NCBI RefSeq assembly: GCF_000190575.1
Contig: NC_015164.1
Span: 62,001-126,000, forward strand
Source: Phocaeicola salanitronis DSM 18170
GTDB taxonomy: Bacteria > Bacteroidota > Bacteroidia > Bacteroidales > Bacteroidaceae
Length of the DNA: 64,000 nucleotides
Reading direction: 5' to 3'
Shown in pieces: positions 52,328-62,554 of this stretch. Numbering within the stretch: the stretch's first letter is position 1; each line of letters begins with the position of its first letter. The position numbers and the translations under genes are program-made. The notes under the pieces are model-generated. The model saw only the letters and a program-made list of their open reading frames with translations. It was not told the origin of the DNA and did not search any database.

Positions 52328-53596
52328 TCAGTTACTGCTTAGCGCATCAATCACCCGTTGTCCGAATTCCATAGTGCCCAAGGGTTTTCCGTTGGGCATG
52401 AAGCGGGCGAGGTCGTTGGTCGCTTCTCCCGCTTCGAATAGTTTCTCCAAGGCTTGCGTGATGAGGGTTGCGGCTTCTTCCCAGCCTAAATGTTCCAGCA
52501 TCATGACCGAAGAGAGCAGCATCGAACAAGGGTTGACGATGTTTTTTCCGGCGATGTCGGGAGCCGTGCCGTGGGTGGCTTCGAAGATGGCATGCCCCGT
52601 TGCGTAGTTGATGTTGGCTCCGGGAGCGATTCCGATGCCTCCTACCATGGCGGCAAGCTGGTCGGATATATAGTCGCCGTTCAGGTTCAAGGTGGCTATT
52701 ACCGCATATTCTTCAGGCTTCAGCAGGGTGTTTTGCAGGAACGCGTCGGCTATGCAGTCTTTGATGATGACCTTTCCGGTGTTGGCGGCATCGGCAAGGG
52801 CGGCATTTGCCGATTCTTCTCCCAGGTCTTTCTTTATCTGGTTGTATTGGTTCATGGAGAAAGTCTGGTCGGGAAACTCTTGCTCTGCCACTTCATATCC
52901 CCAGCGTTTGAACCCGCCTTCGGTAAATTTCATGATGTTGCCTTTATGCACCAGTGTGACGGAAGTCTGATGATGCTGCAAGGCATACCGGATGGCGGAA
53001 CGTACCAGCCGTTTGCTCCCTTCGGCGGAGACCGGTTTTACGCCGAAGGACGAGGTCTCGGGGAAACGTACTTTGCTTACTCCCATCTCGTCGTGAAGGA
53101 AGGTGTAGAACTTCTGGGCTTCGGGAGTTCCCTGTTCCCATTCGATGCCTGCATAGATGTCTTCCGTGTTTTCGCGGAAAATGTGCATGTTTACTTTTTG
53201 CGGTTCTTTCAATGGGGAAACGACTCCCTTGAACCAGCGTACCGGGCGCAGGCATACATAAAGGTCGAGGGTCTGGCGCAGGGCTACGTTCAGCGAACGG
53301 ATGCCTCCGCCTACGGGAGTGGTCAGCGGCCCTTTGATGCCTATCAGGTATTCGCGGAAAACATCAAGGGTGGCTTGAGGGAGCCATTCGCCTGTTTGGG
53401 CAAATGCTTTTCCTCCTGCAAGCACTTCCATCCATTCGATGGAACGTTTGCCTCCGTATGCGGCTCTGACCGCTTCGTTCACAATTTTCTGGCATACCGG
53501 AGTGATTTCGGCGCCTACTCCGTCACCTTCTATATAAGGTATGGTTACACAGTCGGGTACAATCAGCCGGCCGTCTTTCATTTGTACTTTGCTCAT
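52328..53596 (-). CDS. icd: isocitrate dehydrogenase (NADP type)
   Basis: Oxidative decarboxylation of isocitrate to 2-oxoglutarate. The 422-residue protein contains [50 protein letters not shown] and [20 protein letters not shown], typical of the E. coli-type enzyme. It lies about 100 bases after aconitase and before citrate synthase in one operon. Confidence 0.95.
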   Translation of the reverse strand: MSKVQMKDGRLIVPDCVTIPYIEGDGVGAEITPVCQKIVNEAVRAAYGGKRSIEWMEVLAGGKAFAQTGEWLPQATLDVFREYLIGIKGPLTTPVGGGIRSLNVALRQTLDLYVCLRPVRWFKGVVSPLKEPQKVNMHIFRENTEDIYAGIEWEQGTPEAQKFYTFLHDEMGVSKVRFPETSSFGVKPVSAEGSKRLVRSAIRYALQHHQTSVTLVHKGNIMKFTEGGFKRWGYEVAEQEFPDQTFSMNQYNQIKKDLGEESANAALADAANTGKVIIKDCIADAFLQNTLLKPEEYAVIATLNLNGDYISDQLAAMVGGIGIAPGANINYATGHAIFEATHGTAPDIAGKNIVNPCSMLLSSVMMLEHLGWEEAATLITQALEKLFEAGEATNDLARFMPNGKPLGTMEFGQRVIDALSSN

Positions 53597-53696
53597 AATG
53601 GATTATTGTTTTAAATTTAGGTACTGGTAGACCGGATTTTTAGAATCTATTTAAAACCTAGTCAACTGGTATCTAGTCCCTGGTCCCTGATATTGT

Positions 53697-55943
53697 TTAT
53701 AAATTCAATGCCGCTCCGGCTTTAAACCACTTTATCTGCATTTCATTATATGTATGTGCGGCTTCGAAAGTATCTTCGCTTCCGTCGGCATGCCTCAACT
53801 TGATTTGCAGGGGTTTTCCGGGTGTGAACTCTCTTAATCCGAAGACAGAGATGCGGTCGTTTTCCTGCACTTTATCGTAATCGTCTTTATGGATGAATGT
53901 CAGAGCCAGCATGCCTTGCTTTTTCAGGTTCGTTTCATGGATGCGGGCGAAACTCTTGGCAAGAACGACTCTTACGTTGAGAAAACGCGGCTCCATGGCG
54001 GCATGTTCGCGGCTGGAGCCTTCTCCGTAGTTTTCTTCGGCTACTACGATGGAGGGAATCCCTTTTGCCTTATAGCTTTTGGCAACGGCGGATACGGCTT
54101 CGTATTCTCCGGTCAGGGTGTTCAATACCCAGTTCGTTTTCCCGTTGAAAGCGTTTACGGCTCCCATCAGCAGGTTGTTGGAGATATTTTCCAAATGTCC
54201 GCGGAACCGTAGCCACGGGCCTGCCATGGATATATGGTCGGTGGTGCATTTCCCTTTTGTCTTGATCAAGAGCGGCATGTCGATAAGGTCATTTCCGTCC
54301 CACGGTGCGAATGGTTCCAGTTTTTGCAGGCGTTCCGAATCGGGATGTATGGAAACTTCGATGGATTTGCCGTCGGCAGGCGGGGCAATGTATCCGTTGT
54401 CGTCTACGGTGAATCCGTTTCGGGGCAGAGTTTCGCCGGCAGGTGCATCCAGTTTCACCTGTTCGCCCTTTTCATTGGTAAGGGTATCGGTCAGTGGGTT
54501 GAAGCACAAGTCTCCGGCGATGGTAAGTGCCATAGCCAGCTCCGGTGAAGCTACGAAGGCGTGCGTATTCGGGTTCCCGTCGGCACGTTTGGCAAAGTTC
54601 CGGTTGAACGATGTGACAATCGAGTTGGCTCTGTTCGGGTCATCGGTCACCCGTTTCCATTGTCCGATGCACGGGCCGCAGGCATTGGTCATAATGGTTC
54701 CGCCTACGGCTTCGAAGGCGCTTATCATGCCGTCGCGCCGGGCGGTGCAATAGATTTGTTCCGATCCGGGATTGATTATCAGGGGAGAAGCCATCTTGAG
54801 GGCTTTCTCCTTTACCTGACGTGCCAGTGAGGCTGCCCGGCTCAGGTCTTGGTAAGACGAATTGGTGCACGAACCGATTAATCCTACTTCCATGCGGCGT
54901 GGGTAACCGTTTGCTTTTACTTTTTCTGCAAAATCCGAAATGGGGCAGGCGGCATCAGGTGTAAACGGCCCGTTGATATAAGGTTCCAATGCCGACAGGT
55001 CGATTTCGATGATGCGGTCGTAATACTTTTCCGGTTGTGCCAGCACTTCGGGGTCGGCTTGCAGGCAATCGGCACACGCCGATGCCAGCCGGGCTATCTC
55101 TTCACGGCCGGTGGCACACAGGTAAGCGTTCATCTGTTCGTCGTAAGGAAAGATGGAGGTGGTCGCGCCTACTTCGGCGCCCATGTTGCAGATAGTGGCT
55201 TTCCCCGTTGCCGAAATCGATGCGGTCCCTTCGCCGAAATATTCGATGATGGCATTGGTCGCTCCTTTTACGGTAAGGATGCCGGCAAGTTTCAGTATCA
55301 CGTCTTTGGGGGCAGCCCATCCGTTCAGGCTTCCTTTCAGGTGCACGCCGATGAGGCGGGGCATTTTCAGTTCCCATTCCATGCCGGTCATTACGTCTAC
55401 GGCATCAGCTCCGCCTACTCCGATGGCTATCATGCCCAGTCCGCCTGCATTGGGCGTATGCGAATCGGTGCCTACCATCATGCCGCCGGGAAAAGCGTAG
55501 TTTTCCAATACGACCTGGTGGATGATGCCGGCACCCGGTTTCCAGAATCCGATGCCATATTTGGCAGACACGCTTTGCAGGAAGTCATACACTTCACGGT
55601 TCACCTGGCAGGCGGCAGGAAGGTCGGTTTGTACACCTTTGTAGGCTTGTATCAGATGGTCGCAGTGTACCGTTGCAGGAACGGCTGTTGTTTCTTTGCC
55701 TGCATTCATGAATTGCAGCAGTGCCATTTGCGCCGTGGCGTCTTGCATGGCAACGCGGTCGGGGCGGAATGTGGCATAATCTTCGCCTCGCCGGAAGCGG
55801 GGTTGTATCTCCGGATGATACAAGTGGGTATATAAAATCTTTTCGGCAAGCGTGAGAGGCTTGCCGCTTGCCTGTTGAGCCGCTTTTACCCGTTTTGCAT
55901 ACGAGGCGTAAAACGTTCTTAGCATGTCGATGTCGTAAACCAT
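53697..55943 (-). CDS. acn: aconitate hydratase
   Basis: Fe-S enzyme converting citrate to isocitrate. The 748 residues show [20 protein letters not shown], the cluster cysteines in [11 protein letters not shown] and [10 protein letters not shown], and the C-terminal domain [19 protein letters not shown]. Size and motifs fit the mitochondrial-type enzyme common in Bacteroidetes. It heads the operon with a promoter at 55978-56008. Confidence 0.96.
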   Translation of the reverse strand: MVYDIDMLRTFYASYAKRVKAAQQASGKPLTLAEKILYTHLYHPEIQPRFRRGEDYATFRPDRVAMQDATAQMALLQFMNAGKETTAVPATVHCDHLIQAYKGVQTDLPAACQVNREVYDFLQSVSAKYGIGFWKPGAGIIHQVVLENYAFPGGMMVGTDSHTPNAGGLGMIAIGVGGADAVDVMTGMEWELKMPRLIGVHLKGSLNGWAAPKDVILKLAGILTVKGATNAIIEYFGEGTASISATGKATICNMGAEVGATTSIFPYDEQMNAYLCATGREEIARLASACADCLQADPEVLAQPEKYYDRIIEIDLSALEPYINGPFTPDAACPISDFAEKVKANGYPRRMEVGLIGSCTNSSYQDLSRAASLARQVKEKALKMASPLIINPGSEQIYCTARRDGMISAFEAVGGTIMTNACGPCIGQWKRVTDDPNRANSIVTSFNRNFAKRADGNPNTHAFVASPELAMALTIAGDLCFNPLTDTLTNEKGEQVKLDAPAGETLPRNGFTVDDNGYIAPPADGKSIEVSIHPDSERLQKLEPFAPWDGNDLIDMPLLIKTKGKCTTDHISMAGPWLRFRGHLENISNNLLMGAVNAFNGKTNWVLNTLTGEYEAVSAVAKSYKAKGIPSIVVAEENYGEGSSREHAAMEPRFLNVRVVLAKSFARIHETNLKKQGMLALTFIHKDDYDKVQENDRISVFGLREFTPGKPLQIKLRHADGSEDTFEAAHTYNEMQIKWFKAGAALNL

Positions 55944-55977
55944 AAGACTTTTTGTTTAATGAATTGTTTTTATTTCA

Positions 55978-56008
55978 CAAATGTAAGGGAAATGTTTATA
56001 AAAAGCAA
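55978..56008 (-). promoter_or_regulatory. promoter of the acn-icd-gltA operon
   Basis: On the minus strand TTG (56006-56008), 20 bases, TACATTTG (55978-55985). The expected leader is about 28 bases. Confidence 0.72.
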
Positions 56009-56096
56009 GATTTTGCAAGCGGAATGCTTTGTTTAGTGTTTATTTGTTAATTATTCTGCTTTGTTTTGTATATTTATGAGGAAAGCATATCGTTTC

Positions 56097-56805
56097 AGAA
56101 ACTTTTTGGAGAAATTCAAAACAGTTTCTAAATTTTGCTCAGGTTAATTTTGTGAATTGTTTTCGAGGATGTTTTTCTGATTTTATGAGGAGGATAGCGG
56201 GCTATCTGACGAATAAAATCGGGAAAACAGACCGGAAACAAACGCAAAAGGACCTGATAGAATATTACTTTATTGGAAAATTTAAACGACAGGCTCTAAT
56301 GGCAGAGCCGGTGCGCACTACGTTCCGTCTGCGCTATCCTTCATGGAGCAAAGATGTGCAAGTCCGTGTTAATGGCAAGCGGGTGAAGGTACGCCAGCAG
56401 CCCGGCTCGTATATCGCGATAGAACGGGAGTGGAAGGATGGCGACCGCATCGAAGCGACCTATCCGATGCACCTGACGTTGGAGTCCGCGCCTGATAATC
56501 CTCACCGCGCCGCCCTGCTCTACGGTCCGGTGGTGCTTGCCGGAGCCTTGGGTACGGAAGGAATGTTGCCGCCTGCCCCCGATTCGGACCCGTTGAAGTA
56601 TAACGACTATTACACCTACGATTACCATATCCCCGAAGGGTTGCCCACCGGCTTGATATGGGATGCCGGACATCCCGAAAACTGCGTGCAGCGGATTTCG
56701 GAGGACGGTTTGCGCTTCCGCACGGCAGACGGCGTGACGGTGTTGCCCCTTTACGATGTGCATCGCCAGCGTTACGTGGTGTATTGGGATATAGTTGATA
56801 ATTAG
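56097..56805 (+). pseudogene. GH127 beta-L-arabinofuranosidase C-terminal fragment behind MITE debris
   Basis: From about 56300 the frame encodes the C-terminal beta-sandwich part of a GH127-type glycosidase (TTFRLRYPSWSKDVQVRVNG, YIAIEREWKDGDRIEATYPM, AALLYGPVVLAGALG), about 165 residues. The catalytic barrel is absent. Upstream, 56097-56125 is a MITE right end, 56180-56210 resembles MITE interior, and 56254-56289 is a 36-bp repeat shared with 32462-32497. The open frame runs from this debris into the fragment. An intact MITE follows at 56815. Confidence 0.8.
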
Positions 56806-56814
56806 GAATATTTA

Positions 56815-57005
56815 GAAACTGTTTTGAATTTCTCCAAAAAGTTTTCTTGCCTTAATGTATTTGTTTGCGTGTGTGCTTTGGGCGATTTTTTTGTCCTTTC
56901 CGCTCCTGTTCTTCGTCAGATAGCCCGCTATCTTCCTCATCACACAAACGGAAATGCCTCAAAAACTCATCCCAAATCAGCACACGATAAACTCAAAACA
57001 GTTTC
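56815..57005. mobile_element. 191-bp MITE, copy D
   Basis: Slightly diverged ends (GAAACTG...CAGTTTC) with a TTA direct repeat on both sides (56812-56814 and 57006-57008). Same orientation as copies A and B. It lies just after the GH127 fragment. Confidence 0.87.
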
Positions 57006-57103
57006 TTAGTAAATGTCCCTAAAACATATAATGGCATATGAAGATGATAGAGCATAATCACTTCATATGCCATTTATGGTTTGGCGCACTTTGTGGTGGC
57101 GTT

Positions 57104-58369
57104 TTATTTATTGAGTATTTTTTGGAAAAGTTCAGGCTGGTCCAGATTGACCAAGTCTGGCTCTTTTTCTATTGCGGTGCGATAGGCTTCTTCTGTACCG
57201 TTCTGGATAGCCGCCATAATGCGGATGCCGTTAGCCTTGCAGAACGCCTTGAATTCCGGTGTGATTTGTTCGGGATTGATTTCTACGTACGATGGGCGGC
57301 ATACCGTCATCCAATATTGCAGGCGGGCGATGTCATCCGCATTTACTTTGACTTTCATTTCCGGAGCAAGGCGGACAAACTCTTTCAGCATTCCTTCATC
57401 GGCGAACCAGAAGAAACTGTTCGTGGCGAATCCTTTCAGGCGGACCAGTCTTACGAGGTCTTTTACGGGCGTGCCGCGTTTCACATCGAAGAATACATTT
57501 GCTTTTCCGTAGAGCGAATCGAGCATTTCCGAGATGCGGGGGATACGTGTGCCGGCATATTCTTTTCCAAACCAACTTCCTGCGTCTAATTTGTCCACTT
57601 CGTCAGAATTCATATCGGCTAATGCGCCTTGCCCGTTGGTGGTGCGGTCGAGGGTCTCGTCGTGCAGGTTATACAGCACTCCGTCTTTGCTTTTCCGTAC
57701 ATCCAGCTCTATCCACGTGGCACCGTGTTCCAAAGCTGCGTATGCCGAAGCCACCGTGTTTTCGGGTGCCAAATGGTTGGCGCCCCGGTGTACCACTACC
57801 TCTATCGGGTCCTTGTATGTAGCAGAAGGATGCTCTACCTGCCAGTTTACGTTCAGCGGATTGTTCTGCATCTTCCATATCAAGGGCAGGGACTCATTAT
57901 CCAATATCCATATTTCTGCTCCTTCGGTTTGGTCTATGCAATAGATGAGCGGGCATCCCAAGGCTTCTCCTTTTTTGTTTCCTTTCTTGTAAACCGTCTG
58001 GTTATAGTGAAATGCCCCGGTCGTCTTCAGTTCCTTGTAGGCTTGGCGTGAGAGCATGTAGGCGGTTTCGTTTATGCCTAACAGGCGGTTTTCTTTGTCT
58101 ACGGGCTGGAGGAAGCATAATGAGTTTCCCGCTTCTTGCGATGCGGGAGCCATCAGGTAGCTTCCTTTTTGCCAATGCAGGTTCCGCAAGATGCGCCAGT
58201 CGATGCGCAACGTGTCGTTCTTTTCGCGGAATAACATTTCGTATTTGCGGGTCTGTCCGTGGAGTTTGAACACGAACAGTAATGTATCGGGCAGGGCGGT
58301 TTGCGCGCATATACTTCCGGTGCAGCATGCACCTATAATCAATAAGGAGAGAAGATATATCTTTTTCAT
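57104..58369 (-). CDS. secreted glycerophosphodiester phosphodiesterase
   Basis: A 421-residue exported protein (signal peptide MKKIYLLSLLIIGACCTGSI, start 58369). The C-terminal 240 residues form a GDPD barrel with EVVVHRGANHLAPENTVASA, WIELDVRKSKDG and YNLHDETLDRTTNG: catalytic His pair plus Glu/Asp metal ligands. The N-terminal 170 residues are an extra domain of unknown role. It lies 17 bases after the GH92 gene and is probably co-transcribed with it. Confidence 0.9.
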   Translation of the reverse strand: MKKIYLLSLLIIGACCTGSICAQTALPDTLLFVFKLHGQTRKYEMLFREKNDTLRIDWRILRNLHWQKGSYLMAPASQEAGNSLCFLQPVDKENRLLGINETAYMLSRQAYKELKTTGAFHYNQTVYKKGNKKGEALGCPLIYCIDQTEGAEIWILDNESLPLIWKMQNNPLNVNWQVEHPSATYKDPIEVVVHRGANHLAPENTVASAYAALEHGATWIELDVRKSKDGVLYNLHDETLDRTTNGQGALADMNSDEVDKLDAGSWFGKEYAGTRIPRISEMLDSLYGKANVFFDVKRGTPVKDLVRLVRLKGFATNSFFWFADEGMLKEFVRLAPEMKVKVNADDIARLQYWMTVCRPSYVEINPEQITPEFKAFCKANGIRIMAAIQNGTEEAYRTAIEKEPDLVNLDQPELFQKILNK

Positions 58370-58386
58370 GATGCAACTATATTCGT

Positions 58387-60648
58387 TTATAATCCTAATT
58401 CTGTTCCCCATTTGCCGGGTTTGTTTCCCATCTTCAAAACCAGTTCTCCTCCTGCTACGAGGTCTTTATGGCGCAGGGCGGAGTAAGGGTAATCCTTCCC
58501 GTTCAAAGTAGCCGACTGGATGTACCGGTTCTCATCCGAGAGGCGTTCTGCTCGGATGGTAAAGTCTTTTCCGTCTTCCAGATGGAAGGTGGTTTCCTTC
58601 AGCATCGGGGCATGTATCAGATAATAGTCTTGTCCGGCATTGGGATAAAGTCCTGTCATGTGGAAAGCAAGCCACGAAGACATCGCTCCCGAATCATCGT
58701 TTCCGGGAAGCCCCATCGGAGAGTCGTTAAAGTGGGTGGTGATGATTTCGCGGATGCGGTCATCGCTCCGCCAGGGTTTCCCTATCCAGTGATACAGGCA
58801 GGGGGTAAGAAACGAAGGCTCGTTGTTCACATTATAAAAGCCTTTGTCGAAGAAGATGTCGAGGCGTTCTTCGAATTTCTCCTTCCCTCCGCATTGTGCG
58901 ATAAGCCCCGGCACATCGTGAGGGATGCTGAGCGAGTATTCCCACGAGCTGGCTTCGTAGAAGAACATGTCCCACCACGGGGTGTACCACGGTCCTTCGA
59001 AGGTGACCGGTGTGTAGGTGTACGTAGGCTTCTGCACTTTCGAGCTACCGAAAGGTATCTGGTCGAGCCAGTTTCCCTCCTTGTCGCGCGGCATGATGAA
59101 TCCTTTTGCCCCTTCGTGTTCGTAATCGCTTCGCCACAGGTTTTTCCAATTCTCCGATTGTTTCAGGTAGTGTCGGTAGAGGTCTTCTTTTCCCAGTCCT
59201 TTGGCTACCAGAGCAATGGCATAATCGCAATACGCGTATTCCACGGTGCGGTTTCCTGCGCGTGGAATGCCATACGGGATGTAGCCTAATTCCAGGTAGG
59301 GAACCAGTCCGCCCCGTCCTTCCGCTTCCTGGTTTCCTCCGGGAGGCACGGTAGCATCCTGCAACATCGCTTTCAGCGCCAGTTCATAGTCGATGCCTTT
59401 CAAGCCTTTCACAAAAGCGTCGGCGATGACGATTTCGGCATTCGAGCCTCCTTGCGTACGTCCGTTGGCGTTTCCGCTTCGTGCATCGGGCATGTATCCA
59501 TCCCGTTTATAGATGGTGATGAGCGAGCGCACGATGTCGGTTTCGCGTTGCGGGTCGATAAGTGTGATGAGTGGGGTAGAGGTGCGGTAAGTGTCCCAAA
59601 TGGCGTAATAGTCATCGTAATAAGGCTCAGGGTCGTTCCAAAGCGGATTCTCTCCGGTGCGGTCTACGGGCATAATCATCGTGTGGTAGAGCGCGGTATA
59701 GAACATCCGCTTTTGCGTTTCGGGAGTATCGGGAGCGATTTCAATTGCCTTGAACAGCTTTTCCCATTGGACTAACAAGTCGTTATGTACTTTCTCGAAA
59801 GACCAGTGGGGAATGTAGGTACGGGCATTGTGCTTTGCCCGTTGGCTGCTCAGGAAGGAAATACCTATTTTCAGTTGTACTACCGAGTCTCCTTCGGCAA
59901 AGCGGAGCAAGGCACCCGTCTTCTCATACGAGTCGAACTGGGAACGTTCATCGGTGATGTCGCTTCCTTTCCACGTGCGGCTTTGGACGAAAGGCTTGTC
60001 GGTTTCGGCATAGAAGTAGACCGTATAGGCACGCCCGTTGTTCCAGCCTCCCCGGATACGGGTGTAGCCGCTCACTTCATGGTCGGACAGGATTTCTATT
60101 TCCGAGCCTACGAACTGCTGGGCTTCACGTGCATCGGGCACGGGGCTTTCTCCCAAGAAGAAACCGGCATCGATAGCCAATGATTTCAAGGAATCAGCGG
60201 GATAGGTGAAGCGGTAGAACGAAGCCCGCTCCGTGGTGGTGATTTCCGTACGGATGCCGCTCTGCTTAAATCGGGTATCGTAATATCCCAGCCGGATATT
60301 TTCGTAAGCCCGATAATCCAAGTGTTGGGTTTGGTCCATTCCGTTGCAGAAAGGCGTCACTAAAATATTCCCATACTTGGGACCTCCTCCGGTTCCGCTT
60401 ACGTGTACTTGCGAGAATCCGTCCACCCGTTCGGGCATGGGCAGCCAGCCGCTATTGGGTGAAGGAGTGCAGTCGGGAGAAGGTTTGACCATTCCATAAG
60501 GGCAAGACGGACCGATAAATACCCGTCCCAGTCCTTCCGACCCGATGCGCGGGTCTACATAGTCGGTCAGTTGCGTTTGAGCGGAGGCGTATAGCGTCCC
60601 GCTCAGGCACAAGCCAAAGGCTATGCCCATCAGTTTTTGTAGTTTCAT
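58387..60648 (-). CDS. GH92 family alpha-mannosidase
   Basis: A 753-residue exported glycosidase from ATG 60646-60648, with signal peptide MKLQKLMGIAFGLCLSGTLY-ASAQ. GH92 signatures are VDPRIGSEGLGRVFIGPSCP, VHVSGTGGGPKYGNILVTP, AIWDTYRTSTPLITL and the acid/base region GNDDSGAMSSWLAFHMTGLY (the family more often has CGQ where SGA stands here). GH92 enzymes remove alpha-linked mannose from N-glycans or mannans. Next to SusC/SusD it defines a mannoside-use locus. Confidence 0.95.
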   Translation of the reverse strand: MKLQKLMGIAFGLCLSGTLYASAQTQLTDYVDPRIGSEGLGRVFIGPSCPYGMVKPSPDCTPSPNSGWLPMPERVDGFSQVHVSGTGGGPKYGNILVTPFCNGMDQTQHLDYRAYENIRLGYYDTRFKQSGIRTEITTTERASFYRFTYPADSLKSLAIDAGFFLGESPVPDAREAQQFVGSEIEILSDHEVSGYTRIRGGWNNGRAYTVYFYAETDKPFVQSRTWKGSDITDERSQFDSYEKTGALLRFAEGDSVVQLKIGISFLSSQRAKHNARTYIPHWSFEKVHNDLLVQWEKLFKAIEIAPDTPETQKRMFYTALYHTMIMPVDRTGENPLWNDPEPYYDDYYAIWDTYRTSTPLITLIDPQRETDIVRSLITIYKRDGYMPDARSGNANGRTQGGSNAEIVIADAFVKGLKGIDYELALKAMLQDATVPPGGNQEAEGRGGLVPYLELGYIPYGIPRAGNRTVEYAYCDYAIALVAKGLGKEDLYRHYLKQSENWKNLWRSDYEHEGAKGFIMPRDKEGNWLDQIPFGSSKVQKPTYTYTPVTFEGPWYTPWWDMFFYEASSWEYSLSIPHDVPGLIAQCGGKEKFEERLDIFFDKGFYNVNNEPSFLTPCLYHWIGKPWRSDDRIREIITTHFNDSPMGLPGNDDSGAMSSWLAFHMTGLYPNAGQDYYLIHAPMLKETTFHLEDGKDFTIRAERLSDENRYIQSATLNGKDYPYSALRHKDLVAGGELVLKMGNKPGKWGTELGL

Positions 60649-60785
60649 GCGGTTCTGAATTGATTTGTACAAAAATACTATTTTTAATGCAGAAAGGGAA
60701 CAAAAGAAACGAAGACTTCTGATGTTTTTTGCAAATCAAATTTGTTCTGCTATAAATACCAAGCCATTTATGCCCGGCGTGACCT

Positions 60786-60880
60786 CGGAAAAGGCAAAAC
60801 CCAAGAGTTTCATGTCCGCCGAAACCTCGGACAGGACAAAACTCTTGGGTTTCATGTTTGCCGAAGGTTCGGCAATATAT
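60786..60880. repeat. two 40-bp direct repeats with an inverted core
   Basis: A unit (ACCTCGGA...CAAAAC...TTTCATG...GCCGAA) occurs twice in tandem, but its core is inverted between copies: AAACCCAAGAGTTT at 60797-60810, AAACTCTTGGGTTT at 60839-60852. The cores can pair into a 14-bp stem just after the susD stop. Confidence 0.7.
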
Positions 60881-60914
60881 CAGAGTCTCAAAAAAGAATC
60901 TGTGTTAAAGCGTA

Positions 60915-62531
60915 TCAATATCCGGCGTTTTGGTTCCAGTTCGTGTTGGATTGCAATACGCTTTGGCTCAACGGGAAGATACGGTTGGTCAATAGAGCGT
61001 TGTCCGGATTGATGTATTTGAATCCCCAAGGACGTTCATAATCTCCAAAACGGATCAAGTCGTTGCGGCGCCAGTGTTCATCCAGAAATTCACGGCCACG
61101 TTCATCCAAGATGTCTTGCAGGGATGGAGCTTCTGTGAGCAGTGGGGCGTTTACATACGAACGGATTTGGTTGAAGAGGCTCATGGGGGTATCCCCTTGT
61201 GTCGCTGTTCCTCCACGGGTAATGGCTTCGCATTTTGTCAGGATGATATCCGCATAACGGAAGATAGGAATATCGTTGTCCTGATTGCGCTCATAGAGGT
61301 TATAGTCATCGGGATCCGGATAGAACTTGATGGAACGGTATCCTTGTCTGGTTCCGTTTGCGCCTACATCAAGGTCGCCATCTTCTCTGATGAGAGTGAT
61401 GTTTTTAGTGAATACCACTTGTTTTCCTTCGTACATGTGGGGAACATCGGTGACTTCTCCGGTTTCGGGGTCATATTGGTAAACATAAATGGAATCTTGT
61501 GCCGGATCGCCTACGACGACATCATTACGGCGGTCACCGGGGAGGCAGAATAGCTCGGCAAATTCAGGATTCATGGCAAAGTTTCCACCGCAACTTGGGG
61601 TCAGTACGGTAGTGTAGAAACCGTTGGCACCTCCGTAACGCCATGTACGGTAACGCGCATACATCATGCCTTGGCTAAGAGTCGCTTCGTAAGGAACGGC
61701 ATAGATGAAATCTTTGATATGCGACCCGTTGGTATACATGAATTTTGTCTTATAGTCATCGCTCAGGTCGAACATTCCCGAGTTGATGATACGGTCGCAA
61801 ACCGTGATGCAGTCGTTCAGTTTCTCATTGGCGTCATCGGGACTCCAGCTTGCACTGGTAACGTCTTGTGTGTAGACATTCCAGTTGATATAAAGTTTGG
61901 CAAGCAGGGCGTCTACCATCCAGCAAGTCGGAGTACCGTATGTGGATTCGTTTACTTCGCTGGGGCAATCGTCGCGCACTGCAAGCAATTCCGATTCTAT
62001 CCAGCGGGCTACATCGGCACGCGGAGAGCGGTCTATTTGGGTGGCACCTTGTGTCAGGTTATCATCGGCAATAGGGGTGTCGCCAAAGTTGTCCATGAAA
62101 AGGAACGTGTAGAAGGCGCGTGCAGCCCGGACCGGAGCGGAAAGTTCTGTATCGCCTTCTTCCAGGTCGCGCAGCAATATATTGCAATTGGTTATTCCTG
62201 ACAATAAGCTGCTACATACATTCAACTGGTTATCATTGGCAGAAGCATTCCATGAGTGGGTGGAGCAGTTTGAATATTGGCGCCCGTCCAGCCAACCGCC
62301 ATCGAAGCAAACCGCAGAATATTCGTCTGAACTAAGCGAAAGCAATTCATCGTAGCGGCGGTTCAACGGATCACGAAATGCGTAATAAGCGTTGCTTATT
62401 CTGGCTTCCAATGCCATGTCAGAGTCCATGGGATAATCCGTATATTGGGATTTGATATCCACATCCAAGTCTGAACAACTGATAGTTGCGAGTGCCAGCA
62501 TGGCACCGGTAAATATGTTTTTTGTTTTCAT
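60915..62531 (-). CDS. SusD/RagB-family glycan-binding lipoprotein
   Basis: A 538-residue outer-membrane lipoprotein (signal MKTKNIFTGAMLALATISCS, lipid Cys at 19) with SusD helices (AARAFYTFLFMDNFGDTPIA) and the closing RPWGFKYINPDNALLTNRIF / LFPLSQSVLQSNTNWNQN-type C-terminus. It captures oligosaccharide at the cell surface and acts as a lid on the SusC channel encoded just upstream. It lies 23 bases after susC. Confidence 0.95.
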   Translation of the reverse strand: MKTKNIFTGAMLALATISCSDLDVDIKSQYTDYPMDSDMALEARISNAYYAFRDPLNRRYDELLSLSSDEYSAVCFDGGWLDGRQYSNCSTHSWNASANDNQLNVCSSLLSGITNCNILLRDLEEGDTELSAPVRAARAFYTFLFMDNFGDTPIADDNLTQGATQIDRSPRADVARWIESELLAVRDDCPSEVNESTYGTPTCWMVDALLAKLYINWNVYTQDVTSASWSPDDANEKLNDCITVCDRIINSGMFDLSDDYKTKFMYTNGSHIKDFIYAVPYEATLSQGMMYARYRTWRYGGANGFYTTVLTPSCGGNFAMNPEFAELFCLPGDRRNDVVVGDPAQDSIYVYQYDPETGEVTDVPHMYEGKQVVFTKNITLIREDGDLDVGANGTRQGYRSIKFYPDPDDYNLYERNQDNDIPIFRYADIILTKCEAITRGGTATQGDTPMSLFNQIRSYVNAPLLTEAPSLQDILDERGREFLDEHWRRNDLIRFGDYERPWGFKYINPDNALLTNRIFPLSQSVLQSNTNWNQNAGY

Positions 62532-62554
62532 ATAATTCTGTTCCCTTGATTAGA

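Noticed and set aside
52490..53614. 374-codon plus-strand open frame
   Set aside because: Antisense to isocitrate dehydrogenase; shadow frame.
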